Shown here piece after piece: positions 22,705 through 33,129 of a DNA stretch of 64,000 nucleotides. The DNA comes from Favolaschia claudopus (taxonomy: Eukaryota > Basidiomycota > Agaricomycetes > Agaricales > Mycenaceae): NCBI GenBank assembly GCA_037176885.1, contig JAWWNJ010000083.1, positions 868,001 through 932,000 of the forward strand, given 5' to 3'. The first letter of the stretch is position 1. Every line of letters starts with the position of its first letter. The translations under genes and the position numbers were made by a program. The notes under the pieces were generated by a model. The model was not told where the DNA came from. It saw only the letters and a program-made list of their open reading frames with translations, and did not search any database.

Positions 22705-25014
22705 ATGTCTTCTTCTCCAACCGTTGGGACGCTGTCCGAAATGGACATGGTTCTTAGCGTCAACCAAGCCGCGGTCAACAAGCAGTTTGCGAACTTGTAC
22801 TGTTTGTATTTTATCGCTTTGCCTCCATCGACCATTTTCGCTCATAATGAAATGCTAGATACGCCGGATTCCAAGAACCCCGACCAAAACCTCATCAACC
22901 CAGTTCTCAAGATCTACCCGCAGAAGAACAATGTTTTCACCCACAAGCCCGAGCCAGGCAAAGTCGGCCTGACTGCCTGGATCGACCCACCTTATCTTGA
23001 CATTGGATTCGTGGACAGCACCGTGTCGTCAACGGGTGATCAATATAAGAGTGCGAGATTCAACGTACCTCTCAAGTGTGGATGGGCCGATCTGTCCTCT
23101 TCTGGTGGCGAACGCGCTTTCTTCGCTAATTGGATCATGAGCTGGATGGTCAACCTTGATAGCTCATCGATCACCGATGTCGAGAACCGTGCGTATCCTC
23201 CCAATCTTTCTCACCTTGTTCTGATGAATTGGGCCAGAAATTTTGACGCCTGGTGCAAAGGCGGCAGTCAACGATGTATTCACGACCGGGAATGCGCAGG
23301 TAGATATTCATCTCACAAATCAATTCTACTACTCAAGCGGGAATCCTGATTATTATTTTTTTCGTGTAGGGCCTGCCTTCGAATGCATTTTTGGTCTCTT
23401 CCGTATTCTGCCTCTTTGAGAACGACAAAATCGTCAACTCCTTCCACATTCGCGCAGCTCAGACTGGCGTGACAGACGCACAGGCCACCGCCGCAATCAC
23501 TGCGTACGCTCAAGACGCAGAGAACCCTCTCGCAGACGAGTACGTCTGGGCCAACCAGGCTCACACCGTGCTCGACTTTAGCGCCGGAGGTGTAGTGGCC
23601 GATCCTGCCGGGCAGGATACCTTCGGGCTCATCACCACCGTCATGAACACCATTACCACGTATTTCGGGGACCTTGGTAAAGACCCCAACAATCCCAATC
23701 CCTACGTTCTCGGATATGCCGTTCAGCAGACGATCCCAGCTCCGAGCACCGCGATCCCAGAGATGGTTCCAGCGACCTTCTTCTTCAGTACCACTCCCAA
23801 CGCATCCCTGCCCGACCAGTCGACGCTCAACTTCTGTATGCTTGGACTCGGCACACCTCTGAACAACGCAAATGACCCGGGAAAGAATCTGAACGCTGGG
23901 ATTATCACGACGTCGTATGGCGCTCTCACCAAGGAGAGTGCGGGTAGTAACGGTACCCTCGCGTTCTCGCGTAACTTGTTCGACAAGCAGTACATCGTCA
24001 AGGAGTATGTCTCGCGATTTCAAGTCCAGCCTCCCGTGTTCAACAAGATGACTCCGCAAATCGCCCCTGCGAGCGTGGACGACTCTGGGTCGCATTACAA
24101 CAATACCGAGAATTTCACTTATGATTACGAGTATACCGACGAGGGGTTGGATTGGCGGAGGATCCAGCGTACGGGGACGAGCACTTTGAATGTTACTTGG
24201 TCCTCTACGTTGTCGGAGAATCCTACCAAGGCGTTCTCGGACGATACTGCGAGGTGAGTGGAGCTCGATATTCGTTCATCGTATATCTCATTCCATATCG
24301 TTCGTTCGCAGGGAATTGCATATCCAAATCGCTGGATCTGTCCACTTCAATATTCATTGCTGGACCACAGTCAAAGGTCCTGCGGGCGGAAAGGATGGAA
24401 GTGGTCCTTGGAATGACGGAGGGAACTACTGGGCTGACGCTAAGTGAGTTGAGCTGCTCTTTCTTTGAGAAAACTCCTCTCACCAATTCGCTTCTTTTAC
24501 TTCAGCTGGTCTGCTTCCCTCAAACTCAACACTGGTTCCGACGGTACCTGGGCCTTCGTACCGTCGTTGGCCGCCCAGAGCATCAATCTCCCCCGCGATT
24601 CCAGCGGTAACGTCGTCTTCTCTGCTGATCACCATTTGGAGGGCTGGGTCGCGTTCGAGGATTTCCTCAGGTGCGTCATGTTTGGCTGTTCCCGGCGTTT
24701 GAACGTTTAGCATATTGATTCGTTGGTTGGATAGGAGCGCGTGCGTCGACATGATGTCGCTCTATTTCGGGGGGATGTTCAGGTTGACTATTAGCGAGAG
24801 CTGGTGCGATAATATCACGAACGGATTGAAGGCACTCAGCACGAAGGTTATCATGCCTGTGAGTTGATATCGGGTCATGTTTTGTAGGAAAACCAAACTC
24901 ATGAACTTTTAGGCCGGAGACGTCTTTGAATTCAAGGGCATTGATACTGACGCTTCGGGAAATGTCTACACTCATCTTACATACAAGTCGATTTTGAGTG
25001 GGACGACCCAGTGA
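22705..25014 (+). CDS. 650-residue TULIP/P47-like protein (tentative)
   Basis: Seven exons: 22705-23188, 23238-23299, 23370-24253, 24312-24443, 24506-24670, 24735-24858, 24913-25014. Total 1953 nt, phases consistent. The N-terminus (MDMVLSVNQAAVNKQFANLY) and the middle pattern of a STLNF strand block followed by a GTLAFSRNLFDKQYI segment recall P47-like members of the tubular lipid-binding (TULIP) fold, known mostly from bacteria. This is family resemblance by eye and tentative. There is no signal peptide, membrane segment or toxin motif that I can point to. Tyrosine/asparagine-rich loops and late beta-strand repeats (WSSTLSENPTK, HIQIAGSVHFNI) suggest a mainly beta protein. The divergent neighbour is the 1322-residue propeller-like gene; the shared 2-kb spacer may co-regulate them. 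Confidence 0.72.
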
Positions 25015-25557
25015 GCTGATGGTGGCTGCTCAGAGGTTGCGCAGGATATCTTTTTTTTCAGTGTATGTGGGTAGTGTCTCAAGGCCATGTGTATTATGTC
25101 CAATTTATTTGCGCTGTTGCGACGAAGCGGGTTTCCAACGTAATGTATATTCATACGATCTACATACACTCCCCATTCCACATAAGTAGGTCGTCTCAAG
25201 GCCGTCGTCTCTAATACTCTTGTCTCCGTCCCGAGGTCCGGGGAACGCCGAAAGAACTCTCAGGCGAACTCAAACATCGAATATCATAAGCCATATGTCC
25301 GGTTTTGATCTACCGTAGTCCTCTCAGTCTAAACCATCTGTCCCAAGATGATCAAGGCTCGTGTGTCTGGAACGTATGATGTGATATCCGCTTATCGAAT
25401 TCGAAACCCTCCAACCCCTCGTTCGATTCGGGGACGAGCTCTGTGTATGAGTGGACAGGTGTCATTTTTTGACGGGAGCCACGTGCAACTGGGTACAAAG
25501 TGCATAGAGTTTGATCATGCGACCACAGTCTTACCGTTCGCAAAGAGTCCGCGGTTC

Positions 25558-25592
25558 GTTGTTGAACATCGCCGAGATCGCCGAAATTCAAC
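25558..25592 (-). repeat. Dispersed motif copy 4 (inverted)
   Basis: On the minus strand it reads GTTGAATTTCGGCGATCTCG, then GCGATGTTCAACAAC. It lies about 390 bp upstream of the SDR start; the copy at 12737 holds the matching place upstream of the SDR relic. Confidence 0.8.
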
Positions 25593-25928
25593 CTGGTATA
25601 TTCGGAAACCTCGGACCGGTGCGACGTCATCATCAATTTGAAGCTTCGGATCCAATTCGGATCAACATCGACGAGCCTTCTCCTCCTCCCAACATCCTCC
25701 TCCATCCTCCTTCATCTTCGCGCGACGGGATCAGTTCAGCCATCACGGACTAAGTCCGTCGTTCACGTCCTCACCTCACCGCATCTCGACTCCGTGTACC
25801 GTTACGCGCGTCCTCTCCCACGCCAGCCTGCCGCCTTACTCAGCGACCCATCTTATTCAGCACCAATTCCTTTCGGCAACTTAGCCGCATCTCGACAACG
25901 TTCTGACGCTCAGATTCGGACAATTCAA

Positions 25929-25936
25929 TATATAAA
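25929..25936 (+). promoter_or_regulatory. TATA box of SDR gene
   Basis: TATATAAA starting 46 bp before the ATG at 25975. Confidence 0.5.
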
Positions 25937-25974
25937 CACTCTCGCTCTGCTCTACCTGGCCTCCCACCGACGCA

Positions 25975-27494
25975 ATGGCCTCCATCGCGAAAACCGTCGT
26001 CGCAACAGGCGCATCGTCTGGACTCGTGCGTTTCTCCTCTTCTTGTCTCGGCTCAATCCGCTCACCGTGACGCTGCGGCCGATCTAGGGCTTCGAAGTAA
26101 TTAAACACCTCCTTGCCCAACCACAGCCCTACAGATTCATCCTCGGCGTGCGCGACGTCCCCACCACCCAAGCCGCGTACAACCGCGTCCAGTACGACAA
26201 GTCCCAGCATACGCTCACGCTCCTGCCGCTGGAGCTGTCTGATTTGCGCACGGTCAAGACGTTTGCGGGGCAGGTGCTTGAGAGGCTTGGTGGGAATGCG
26301 GGTGAGGGGATCGACTATTTGATGCTGAACGCTGCGAGGTCGCATGCGGCGGAGGGACCGGGCCCGAATGGGTCGAAGTGGTGTGAGACGTATGTGGTCA
26401 ATCATTTGTGTGAGTTTTTCTTGCATTTGTTTCGCTTTCATCATCTCTTCTGAAACTCTGGGATTCATTGACGAAATTATGATACGCATTCAGCGCAACA
26501 CTACCTCGTCCACCTCCTCCGCGACAAACTCGTCGCCTCCGCCTCCCGCCTCGTATTCGTCTCCTCCGGCGCCGTCAACATGGTCAAGGATCCCAGTGCG
26601 TCCTTTCCCCCTTCCCCTCGTTCTTTCCGCTGATCCTTCAACCCCAGGCACCCTCTCCACCACCCTCCTCGCCAACTCCGGCGCCGCACCCATGACAGTC
26701 TACCCCGCGTCCAAGCTCGCAGCGCTCTACGGTGCGCATTGGTGGCGCCGCGAGCTCGCAGGGAAGGTGTGCGAGTTTCTTTGCTTTGTTTCATGCTCTC
26801 TTTTTCGGTTTTTTATTTGTTTCATATTGTTGTCGGTTTCTTGTGTCTTGTTCTTGTTCTTCGTTCGCATTTAATCTATCCCTTCCTTCAAGTTCCTCTC
26901 CTCTCTATTTCTTTCTACTTACTCTCTCCCTTTGCATTTCTTTCTAACTAATGCTATTTCCACAGTGCACTGTTGTAGCCGTTTCGCCCGGTCTCATCCC
27001 CGACACGGGGCTCAGTCGCGGCATGCCCGATGCGATGAGTAAGAGCAACCTCCCACCTGAGGTGTTTAAGGATGCGAAGAGCGTTGAGGAGGGTGAGTGC
27101 GATTTGATCTTAGAGTTTTCTGGGTCGATGCGCGAGGAATGGTGTCCTCTGGTTCCAAGAGTTGGATGAATGGTGTTTTCTCAAAACGTTCATTGAATGG
27201 CGTTCCCTCGAAGCGTTTACTGAATGACGTTTGCTCAAATCGTTCATTGAATGTTGTTTTCTCAAACCGTTCAATAAACGAATGGGGTTAACTGACTCTA
27301 CCCCTCCAGGAGCCGCCTCCATCCTCGCCGCGTTCACGCGCGCGGACTTTCCAGAGGACCTGAATCGGATCTTTTTGACGAGTTGGGGGGAGTGGTGGCC
27401 TGCGGAGACGATTCGGGCGTCGTTGGATAAGGGCGAGTGGGAGCGGTGGTGTAGGGGGCGGGAGGAGATCGAGAGAGATGGGGGGGTTGTTTGA
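25975..27494 (+). CDS. Short-chain dehydrogenase/reductase, 301 residues
   Basis: Six exons: 25975-26025, 26088-26409, 26494-26595, 26648-26766, 26966-27092, 27310-27494; 906 nt in phase. SDR fold with the dinucleotide motif TGASSGLGF (residues 11-19), a structural LNAA motif (about 105-108), the catalytic serine region FVSSGAVN (about 145-152) and the Y177xxxK181 active site (YPASK). It would catalyse an NAD(P)H-dependent oxidoreduction; the substrate cannot be told from sequence. Length is usual for the family. The C-terminus is tryptophan-rich (SWGEWWPAE). The gene is intact, in contrast to its relic at 11610-12455. Intron 5 region (27093-27309) contains short tandem CGTTCATTGAATG-like units. 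The promoter has a TATA box close to the start. Confidence 0.9.
27093..27309 (+). repeat. Degenerate short repeats inside SDR intron 5
   Basis: Around 27165-27285 the intron contains four or five diverged copies of a unit of about 24-30 bp, roughly TCAAAACGTTCATTGAATG. The length differences make frame changes harmless because they lie within the intron. Confidence 0.6.
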
Positions 27495-28453
27495 TTTGCG
27501 AGGGGGCAAGAGGGGGTTTGGGGGCGGGAAGAAAGAAAGAAGGAAACAAGGAAACGTAATCGGAGGCAGAGAAGGAACGATGATCCGAGTCTCGGAAATG
27601 GTTTGTCGTTTAGATTCAGAATGCCACGCAACCTTCGTTCAGTTTATGTAGTTACCAAACAGTGTAAAGTATGTTATCACTGCATTCAGAGGCCCCTTCA
27701 AACTGTGAGCGCGCTGACGTGAGGTCTTTGGCGAGCCGACATGGCTTCGGCTGCCCTTACGGCTAGGTGCGGCTTTATTTGGGCTGGCCGGCTAGCCAGA
27801 TGGCCGCCTCGCCGACACGCCTCTGGCGACGTATTCGGGGTTTGACTGCAGTGGTATAGGACATAGACTTTGAAATGGAAGGAGAGTGGGAACAAGAATT
27901 ACGTGATAGCTGTTTCCGATTTACAACTTACTGTACGGTACAGTAAGTCTCACAGTGGCAACTCACACCGAAGAAAATGGTCTTTCGGCTGACCCGATTG
28001 ACATGCCGAACGATTGCCGAAGCTCCTATTGAAGCGGCATACCCCGGACCAATGTGAATAATCTCGGCAATCGTCACATCGTCGGGTCAGCCGAAAGTTC
28101 GTTTTTTTTTCGGTGTGTCTGTAAGTAGTACCCTTCGCCGGAGCCTCTTGCCAAGCTCAAGCCGAGGTTAAGTCACAAGCTCGGCCACATGTGAGTGACA
28201 CTGAGTGTAACTTTCGCTCGGTGATTCCCGATGCGCTTCGGCCATCTCGGAGATGTTCAAAAGATTGGTTGACTGGATACAGACTCAACGATGAGTAAGA
28301 ATAGTGATCTGGGGTAAGTATAAGTAATTACTGGTGTACAAGCAAACAAGTAGAGTAGTCATAATTCAGTGAATTTTACGGCACGGCAGCGGCATTGTGC
28401 GGTTCGGATTTGGGACGATCCTTCAAATTCAACGTCATACGTATCGGCGGCTC
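27495..28453. other. Intergenic between SDR and DUF6534 gene 1
   Basis: Contains a perfect 23-bp palindrome at 27926-27948 (ACTTACTGTAC arms around G), a foldback element at 27964-28117, a GC-rich GGCCGGCTAGCC segment near 27790, and a diverged dispersed-motif copy near 28230-28260. Confidence 0.5.
27964..28117. mobile_element. 154-bp foldback MITE
   Basis: Inverted termini of about 34 bp: CACACCGAAGAAAA..CTTTCGGCTGACCCGA on the left and its complement ending TTTTTTCGGTGTG on the right. The interior carries a second hairpin (ACATGCCGAACGATTGCCGA against the complement of CTCGGCAATCGTCACAT). No clear target duplication was found, so the superfamily is unknown. Confidence 0.7.
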
Positions 28454-30221
28454 CTAGAAATCTGAATTCAGACTGTCAAAAAGAAACGACAACGAATGGT
28501 TTACATAGTCTGCCTCGGAACTTCGCGAAGTTGCAGCAAAAGAGTGCTGCTCGATCCTAAAGATACTTGGAGCCTGTGAAAATCTCAATTGCGTTGGAGG
28601 ATCTAGTTCGTCGATCGTTCGTGGACGAGAGTTGAGCCTGTAAATTAGACAAAGAGAATACGGTTAAATTGGTCCGCTGTCAAAGGTGGACCATACATTG
28701 CAAGTATGGACCAAGTATAGACTCCCGAGAGGGGAAGATCCGCGATGAAATTCGTGCTGGTGAGCTAGAAATTCATCCCATATATATTGAGTCGTTTTTA
28801 CAGGGATAAAGGCACGTACCGGAATTGCAGTGCAAAGAATCACATCCAGCAAGGCTGTGAAGGCCGTCAAAGAGCCAGTTTCAAGGGTCACTGGTCCGGA
28901 TCAATGGTTAGCCATTGGGGGAATTTGATTCGAATGCGAGCCTCACGGCGAATGATTCGGTTCAGGTGAGTATCTATTCCACCAAGAAGACCCTGTTTAC
29001 GCGTGTACTAGAAGCGGCGTTAAAATTGAGCGGGAACCAGGATTTCAACAGGGTGAAAGAGCATACCAAAGCGTGACTCAATCCAAGCGCTATAACCACA
29101 TCGCAAGCTGCACTCAAGGAGAGCCAAACAACGGCCGGTGCAGTAAGAGCGGGGAACTCGCTGTACCGGCGATGTCGAAAGACAAGAACAGCCATGTTTA
29201 TCCCGCTTCCTAGAAATTCAATTCCATGACCGTATTCACTATAAATTTGATCCGGCTTGGTACAACGCACCGAAAGAGCTGAGCGAGAGTAATGCGATTA
29301 TTCCAGGTAAGACGAATGATCCGGTGATAACTATGACTGTCTCAGATTCACTCTACAGATAAAAGGTAAAATATACCGCTAATTCTCCAGCCGGAGAAGA
29401 GCTGAATCGGAGTAGCTACCAAAGTCTATCCAAAGAAATAAGATGCTGTTATCGAACCAAAGTTGTGCTCCTACGATCAGTATCGCTTCTGAACACACGC
29501 AAATGAATGGCTGCTATCCATGAGAAAGCTAATCTAGACTCGCCTGACGGTATCACTAAATTCCAGTCAGAATATGCGCCTGGAGAAAATATGGTTTCAG
29601 AAGACTCACGCTTTGGGGTCACTCCGTTGTCGGCCTCTGTTTCTAAAACGAAGCCAGATTGTCAGTGAATTGCTGCAGAAATATCAACAACCCAACTAGA
29701 GTCGACAATCAGGGGTTGATATATTATTCCACACTGCATAACAATAGTCGCGGTTTGAGCTATCAGGAGGTATGTCATCTGAAGCCATAGACACTAGCTC
29801 AGCTGGACCGTGACAAGTGTGATTGGAAACTTCAAGGGAGGTTCACGCACCAGACATTTGAGAAAGGTCGAATCTCTGCTCATTTGTGTAAGCGATTGCG
29901 CTGATGGTAACTTGAGGAGATGAGACGCACCGTTTATAGGTGACAAAATATCGGACCATCTGAGTGGGGAATCAGCATGTCAGACTTCCAGAGCAGATAT
30001 CGGCCAAGCGGCACGAAATGTACCTGTGTAACTACGCTCTATAGTGGAAGAGGTTCAAAGAAAGAATGTTGATGAGCTGTAAATGAGCTTACTCCGTAGA
30101 TCATAAGACTCAGAAAGAGACCTAGTTGAATTCAGGGTGAGTGGACAACTATTGTTCACTGGGCGAGGAACTTTATCTCACCGATCAGCATTGGCCCGGG
30201 AGCGAATGAATGGCTGGTCAT
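28454..30221 (-). CDS. DUF6534-type seven-span membrane protein, gene 1
   Basis: Sixteen exons, total 951 nt (316 residues), all phases consistent: 30221-30182, 30121-30093, 30038-30024, 29959-29931, 29875-29851, 29778-29697, 29642-29610, 29579-29549, 29488-29458, 29425-29377, 29330-29271, 29209-29067, 29007-28947, 28890-28820, 28764-28697, 28637-28454. Landmarks of the family are visible: a GPMLIG-type start, FVTYKR after the first span, TPIQLFSGWRI, VVWLSLSAACDVVIALGL, TLETGSLTAFTALLDV, and SGVYTWSILAMLNSR before the cytosolic tail. It is an integral membrane protein of unknown function, very common in Agaricomycetes. The exon chain matches gene 2 (44403-46202), where many exon lengths are identical (29, 15, 29, 25, 82, 33, 49, 60, 143, 61, 71, 68) although introns have diverged. 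Confidence 0.85.
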
Positions 30222-31189
30222 GGGTAACCGGATGAAATTGGTTGTTGAAGAGGGAAGAGTGGTTGGACCAAGTCCTGAGATTGACTGAAACTGGCGATGC
30301 GACCTCAGAGAGCGGCGTCGACGATAAGACGATAAAGCGGCATTTTGATGCACCGTGTGCTATATACGCCTGGCGGGCGTTAAACCGATGCTGTCCTTGT
30401 CAGGTGGAAGAACGGCTGGTGGCGTTCTATTCTTTCGAAGGGATCTGGAGAGCTCGTTGGCTGTCGATGGTCCGATCACGACGCGATTGCAGAGATTCTG
30501 AACTCGTGCTCGACAGCTGGAATTTTCGAGCTGAGTTCGAGCCGCGGAGTTCAACAGAGAATCATACTCAAGGTCTGGGAAAGATGTGACAGAAAGAAAG
30601 CAAGAGGAGATTCCGTCTGAGATACATACTCGAAGGCACTGGAGGACTGATGGGGTCCGTGAGTTTTTCAGATAAAATTACTGGACTCCCGATTTTTGTT
30701 CAAATTGTGAATCTCGCTGTCGATGCTTACTCCCAAGGAACCAGCTTAGAGCTATATATTATGTTGCATGCTCTTGTCAACCAATTAATTTTGGATCATC
30801 AGCTCTTGTATATCGAAAAACCGAAGCAAGCCACCACTTGTCACGTCGTGGTGATCGCGGGTTCGTTTTTGGTTCATTTTTCTTCAGACAAAACATAAAG
30901 AACTCTTTTTGGTCACTCACTGGCGATACACAGATATATATATAGTTCATGCGGTGTGCCGATAAGCCAGGAGACTTTCAAACTCCAACAGTGCCGTTGC
31001 GCGGCATGTGGCAGCAAATAGATCAGCGGGGGCGGCATTAATAGAGGAGCGCTTAAAGAGTGAAGAGTTCTGCCGCTCGTGATCTTTTTTTTTATGCGGG
31101 AGATGCTGATGCCGCCATACGCCACGATGGTCTACTGATGGTCCAAGCGGAACCCAATTTGGAGTCGCATCAGTGATGGTACTTGCGTC
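30222..31189. other. Intergenic upstream of DUF6534 gene 1
   Basis: Promoter side of gene 1. AT-rich around 30760-30950 with an ATATATATAG run near 30935. No supported gene. Confidence 0.4.
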
Positions 31190-31486
31190 TATTTGCGTGC
31201 GTTCATCACAGTGTGACGCGTGACTCGCTAATTATCTTCCACCATCCACCATCTCACGACGCCTGATACCTTATTGTCTTGGGAAAACACAACGCTCTCG
31301 GCTATGACCATTTCACCCTAGTTTTTGTCTTCGTTACGGAAAACTACCCGCCGTGTTCCCCATTTGCCTCCAATTTCACCTACCGCAGCCACGTCCGCAA
31401 ACGAAGACAATAAACATCGAGTCACGATAGCGTGCTGCTTTCTCAGCTTTCATTATGTTGCTAAATGTGGGCAACGCTGAAGAATG

Positions 31487-31492
31487 TATAAG
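31487..31492 (+). promoter_or_regulatory. TATA box of pheromone gene 1
   Basis: TATAAG about 120 bp upstream of the ATG at 31611, also conserved in the second copy (48778-48783, minus strand). Confidence 0.5.
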
Positions 31493-31610
31493 TAGCACTC
31501 TCACAATGCTCGTCCGAAGTCTAAAGCCACCCGTCTTCTCCCCCCCTTGGAAGATTTCTTCAATACTACTTCACGCAGTCCCACATCTTCCTCTCCAATC
31601 AGCTGCACTC

Positions 31611-31772
31611 ATGGACGCATTCTCCACCATTCTCTCTACCGTCGCCTACATCTCCTCTTTCCCCGTCCAACAGACCGCCTCGTTCGCAGGCGACGAGGAG
31701 CTTCCTAAAATCGAGCCCGGTGTCGATTTCGACAAGGGCACGGGGTCTTGTGGGTCGTGCGTTATTGCATGA
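31611..31772 (+). CDS. Lipopeptide mating-pheromone-like precursor 1
   Basis: 53-codon frame without intron, MDAFSTILS at the N-terminus and SCGSCVIA at the C-terminus. CVIA is a CaaX box: the cysteine would be farnesylated, VIA removed and the cysteine carboxymethylated. An MDxF start, short length and C-terminal CaaX are the standard features of basidiomycete pheromone precursors. An acidic stretch (GDEELPKIEPGVDFDKG) precedes the CaaX region, where processing usually occurs, but the exact cut site is not evident. An upstream in-frame extension (from 31455) is disregarded because the TATA box at 31487 lies inside it. Gene 2 at 48499-48660 encodes the same peptide apart from one residue (Phe25 here, Val there). 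No STE3-type receptor is present in the window, so a mating role is not shown. Confidence 0.8.
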   Translation: MDAFSTILSTVAYISSFPVQQTASFAGDEELPKIEPGVDFDKGTGSCGSCVIA

Positions 31773-32209
31773 GTGTTTTTATGACTGCGGTACGTTACTT
31801 CCTTCTTTCCTTTGCCCTCCGTCAAGCTGTATATTGACTTCTTCGCGATCGCACAGATTTCGAGTCTCCTTTCAGCATCGTCGCAATTCACGACCCATCC
31901 CGGCCCGCAATATCCAAATACAATTCATTCCCATACCCGCAGACTGTATCCATACACCTCTCAAGACACGCTCGTCACTATTTCCATTGCATCCGAACTT
32001 TCATCATGCACCTACGGTTGACCGTTGTCACTCCTTCATCCTCGATCTGTATCGACCATCCATTCCCTATCTTACCTACTGTAATATAGTACCTATATAG
32101 CCTGGAGCCTCTGTATTGAACATATACATTGTCCGCAATTGCCGTACAGTAGTTCTTAGTTCAATAAGCTCTTTAGATCTATAGATTTCTTTCGCAACAC
32201 CACCGAAAA

Positions 32210-32674
32210 TCATGATAAATGACGGCCGCTCTGGATCTCGTCTGAATCATGTTGCACGCTCCCTGTCGTCATCGACGCCTCGCGCACTACGCGAAACGCC
32301 GTCTGGCGATACGTCCCCCGGGCCGCCCCGTAGCCCCACTGGATATTTTCCTTGTCTTTATTGATGAGGTAGTAGTCCGCGATAGGCTGGAGATTGAGTT
32401 TCGTTACTTGATTGGGGAGCTCGATAGAGCGTTCGCCGCAAGGTTCGCCGTTTGAACCCGTTGATAGGGAGCCCGATACTCCGGAAATCACTTGTTCGAT
32501 CCAAGCCATTCCCTTTGCCACTTTGAGACGTCGATCTTTTTCGTTCAACTCCTTCCTGCTGGTTGAATTCGGTTTCGCATTCCGCTTGCTTCTCTTTTGG
32601 ACTAGGTGTACCGCCGACTTCTTAGTATGAATCACTCGGAAATCAGTCGAAGCCGCCATCGTTGTCACGACCAT
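32210..32674 (-). pseudogene. MYND-family C-terminal domain relic
   Basis: The frame contains PNQVTKLNLQPIADYYLIN, KDKENIQWGYGA and REASMTTGSVQH, matching the second C-terminal domain of MYND gene 2 (INKDKENIQWDYGAG, REAAMTTGSAQH). The segment stops soon after QH and lacks the rest of the domain. The N-terminal 70 residues are a lysine-rich helical part not present in the intact genes; a decayed second copy of that helical part lies at about 32790-32900. Position directly downstream of MYND gene 1 suggests it is the severed second domain of that gene or of a neighbour. Confidence 0.7.
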
Positions 32675-33129
32675 CGTTTCCTTTTCTTCGGGGCTGGCTC
32701 ATAGTATTAGTACACGACACGCATGCCAAGCTGATGCGCCGAAGTCACATTCACTGGCAACGTTTTATGAATAGCGTTCCGGAGATCCCTTGTTCGAAGC
32801 AAGCTGTTGCCATTTCGATAGAGAGTTGCTGATCTTTTTGGTTCAACTCGTTTCTGCTTCACCGACCTATTTCAATTCGCTTTCGAGTTTTTTCATGACT
32901 TGCTTTTCCTTTATGATTGATCGTATTTCCGGTTCCCCACTTCTACGATTCGCAACCTGAATCGGCGAAGGCTGCATGTATGATTGAGCGCTCGAACTGT
33001 GATTATGGTCGCTCAGCGTAATAATTTCGAGCGTGAATCGAGTCAATGAATTCAGAAGAAGAAAAAACATACAAATTACATACTACCGTACAAATCAAAT
33101 CCTTCGTAAGATCGTTCACTGGAATTCGT

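Larger units (their letters stand above)
25015..25974. other. Intergenic, TULIP-like 3' side and SDR promoter
   Basis: Contains an inverted copy of the dispersed motif (25558-25592) and the SDR promoter, whose sequence is also present, inverted, at 12456-12790. Nothing else was recognised. Confidence 0.4.
31190..32145. repeat. Pheromone block, left copy (inverted duplicate of 48150-49090)
   Basis: This interval matches the minus strand of about 49090-48150, including the far upstream words CACCATCTCACGACGCCTGA and CCTTATTGTCTTG, the TATA region, the coding sequence and the 3' flank (CGACCATCCATTCC, CCTCTGTA.TGAACAT). Non-coding parts carry many substitutions and indels; coding parts differ at three bases. 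Confidence 0.88.

Noticed and set aside
30242..30898. Plus-strand frames upstream of DUF6534 gene 1
   Set aside because: No recognisable protein features; they lie in the promoter region and contain AT-rich runs.
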